Shown: one piece after another, positions 62,892 to 64,000 of the stretch
Layout: each line of letters starts with the position of its first letter
Numbering within the stretch: the first letter of the stretch is position 1
Assembly (NCBI GenBank): GCA_024362935.1
Contig: JANCRA010000014.1
Location: 9,689,258 to 9,753,257, forward strand
Direction: 5' to 3'
Origin: Setophaga petechia
Taxonomy: Eukaryota; Chordata; Aves; Passeriformes; Parulidae
DNA: 64,000 nucleotides
Made by a program: the position numbers and the translations under genes
The notes under the pieces: generated by a model
The model's input: only the letters and a program-made list of their open reading frames with translations
Database searches by the model: none
Told to the model about the DNA's origin: nothing

Positions 62892-64000
62892 CTCATTCTG
62901 TCTCAGAGATAGCTGCATGAGGGTGATTTGCAAAGCTGCATCTAAGTGGGGTGGAACTGGGGGCACTCCCAGTTTCAGTCTGGCTGTGCTTGAGGTGCAC
63001 TCCTCCCTTATCTTGGCTTGGGGTGCACTCCACCTTATCAGGGTGCAGGGCCTCAAGGGTGCAGGGTCCAAAGGGAGCGAGAGCACCCACTGACCTCATC
63101 TCAGCCTTGAGCAGTAGGAGAACCAGTACAGTTGGCTCTGCTGTAGTCCTTCCTCTGGGTTCACCACGTTATACATCCATGTAAGCTTTCTCTCTTCTGG
63201 TTGGAGTAAACCTTTCTTGAGAAAAAATGGCCTAGATTTTAGATGAAGTCTTACCAGCCTTTAGTGAAATAGTAATAATTCCCAGGATTATCAGCCAAGA
63301 TTTTAATGAGAAGGAGATCTCACCTGCCTTTTTCACATCTGTACTAAATGTCTGTCCACAGACAGGCTATAAACACTCAAGTCATTCTTCTCTGTCACTT
63401 CTCTAATTCTTCAAGACCAGGTTTATAATTCTATTCTGTTTGCTTCCATCCCATCTCTGTTATGCTAGGTTTCCTTTTTTTCCCTGTGTGAGTCCCATTC
63501 TTCACTGATTAAATGTTGCCTGCCAACTTCATCATCTCCAAATTTCATTAGCAAACACAAACTTTTGGGTGCATATTATTAATGCAAATATTTAATAAAA
63601 TCATTCCCACCAACAGATCTTTCAAGATGGGTAATCTCACTCCAAGCCTGTAATTATCCTTACAGCGCAACATAGTATTGTATCCTCTTTAGTCAGTTCC
63701 TTTCCTGTCTTAATAATTCTATTTATCTCCATGTCTTCTGCTCAGACTAACAATTACAAATGTCATTGTAACAGCTACTTTTGTAAAGTCGTGATAGATT
63801 AATATCTACCTCATTTTCCTTGCTTTTATAAAAGGCAGTTATGAGAAAAAGGTACCAGATTAATCTGTCTTCCTTTGGGAAGCTGGTTTTGCGTGTAGGA
63901 GTTTTCTGTGCTTATACACCTGAGGGCAGAATTCGTGAAAAGCGTTTTAATTTGGGGGCTCCATGTGGTCATAGCATTATTTTCATCTACCTAAGTCAAG

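Larger units (their letters stand above)
58936..64000. other. 5' flank of SLC6A2, no gene recognised
   Basis: Drops back to AT-rich non-coding composition. In mammals the gene upstream of SLC6A2 on the same strand is LPCAT2 (with CAPNS2), but I found no LPCAT2 exon here, so any such gene must lie beyond 64000. Open frames near 59.9-60.5 kb and 62.7-63.1 kb overlap on both strands and show no known family. Holds the microsatellite and hairpin listed separately. Confidence 0.5.

Overview
The window is vertebrate nuclear DNA, almost certainly from a bird. It holds one protein-coding gene split by long GT-AG introns, CR1 retrotransposon pieces typical of birds, CpG-poor AT-rich introns and a single strong CpG island. 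No bacterial, plasmid or CRISPR-type features were seen.

The gene is SLC6A2, the norepinephrine transporter (NET), on the minus strand. I assembled the complete coding sequence from 14 coding exons between 58473 (start codon) and 5295 (end of stop codon). The exon lengths sum to 1893 nt, giving 630 residues plus stop, and every junction keeps frame. From the first transmembrane helix to the C-terminus the protein aligns without gaps to human NET (617 residues, compared from memory). All 13 extra residues lie in the N-terminal tail.

Layout from right to left, which is the direction of transcription. Positions 58935-64000 are 5' flank with no gene recognised. Positions 57900-58935 are a CpG island with the promoter and exon 1. 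Positions 38006-58160 are intron 1 (about 20 kb), with low-complexity tracts, short tandem duplications, a CpG-dense spot near 41.45 kb, a cAMP-response-element palindrome and a CR1 tail. Positions 5295-38005 carry exons 2-14. Intron 3 contains a CR1 LINE 3' end (about 0.7 kb) beside a GC-rich segment, and introns 2 and 3 hold MIR-like old SINE traces. Positions 1-5294 are 3' UTR plus downstream flank with no other gene recognised.

The points most worth a second look are in the transporter. The outer-gate phenylalanine of the central substrate site (human F317) is tyrosine here (Y330). Several other positions match the dopamine transporter rather than human NET, which matters because birds are reported to lack a dopamine transporter gene and to use NET in dopamine neurons. 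There is also a CCG-type proline run in the N-tail and an in-frame read-through of the exon 13 donor that would give a different C-terminus. I found no convincing novel gene system; the remaining observations are modest.
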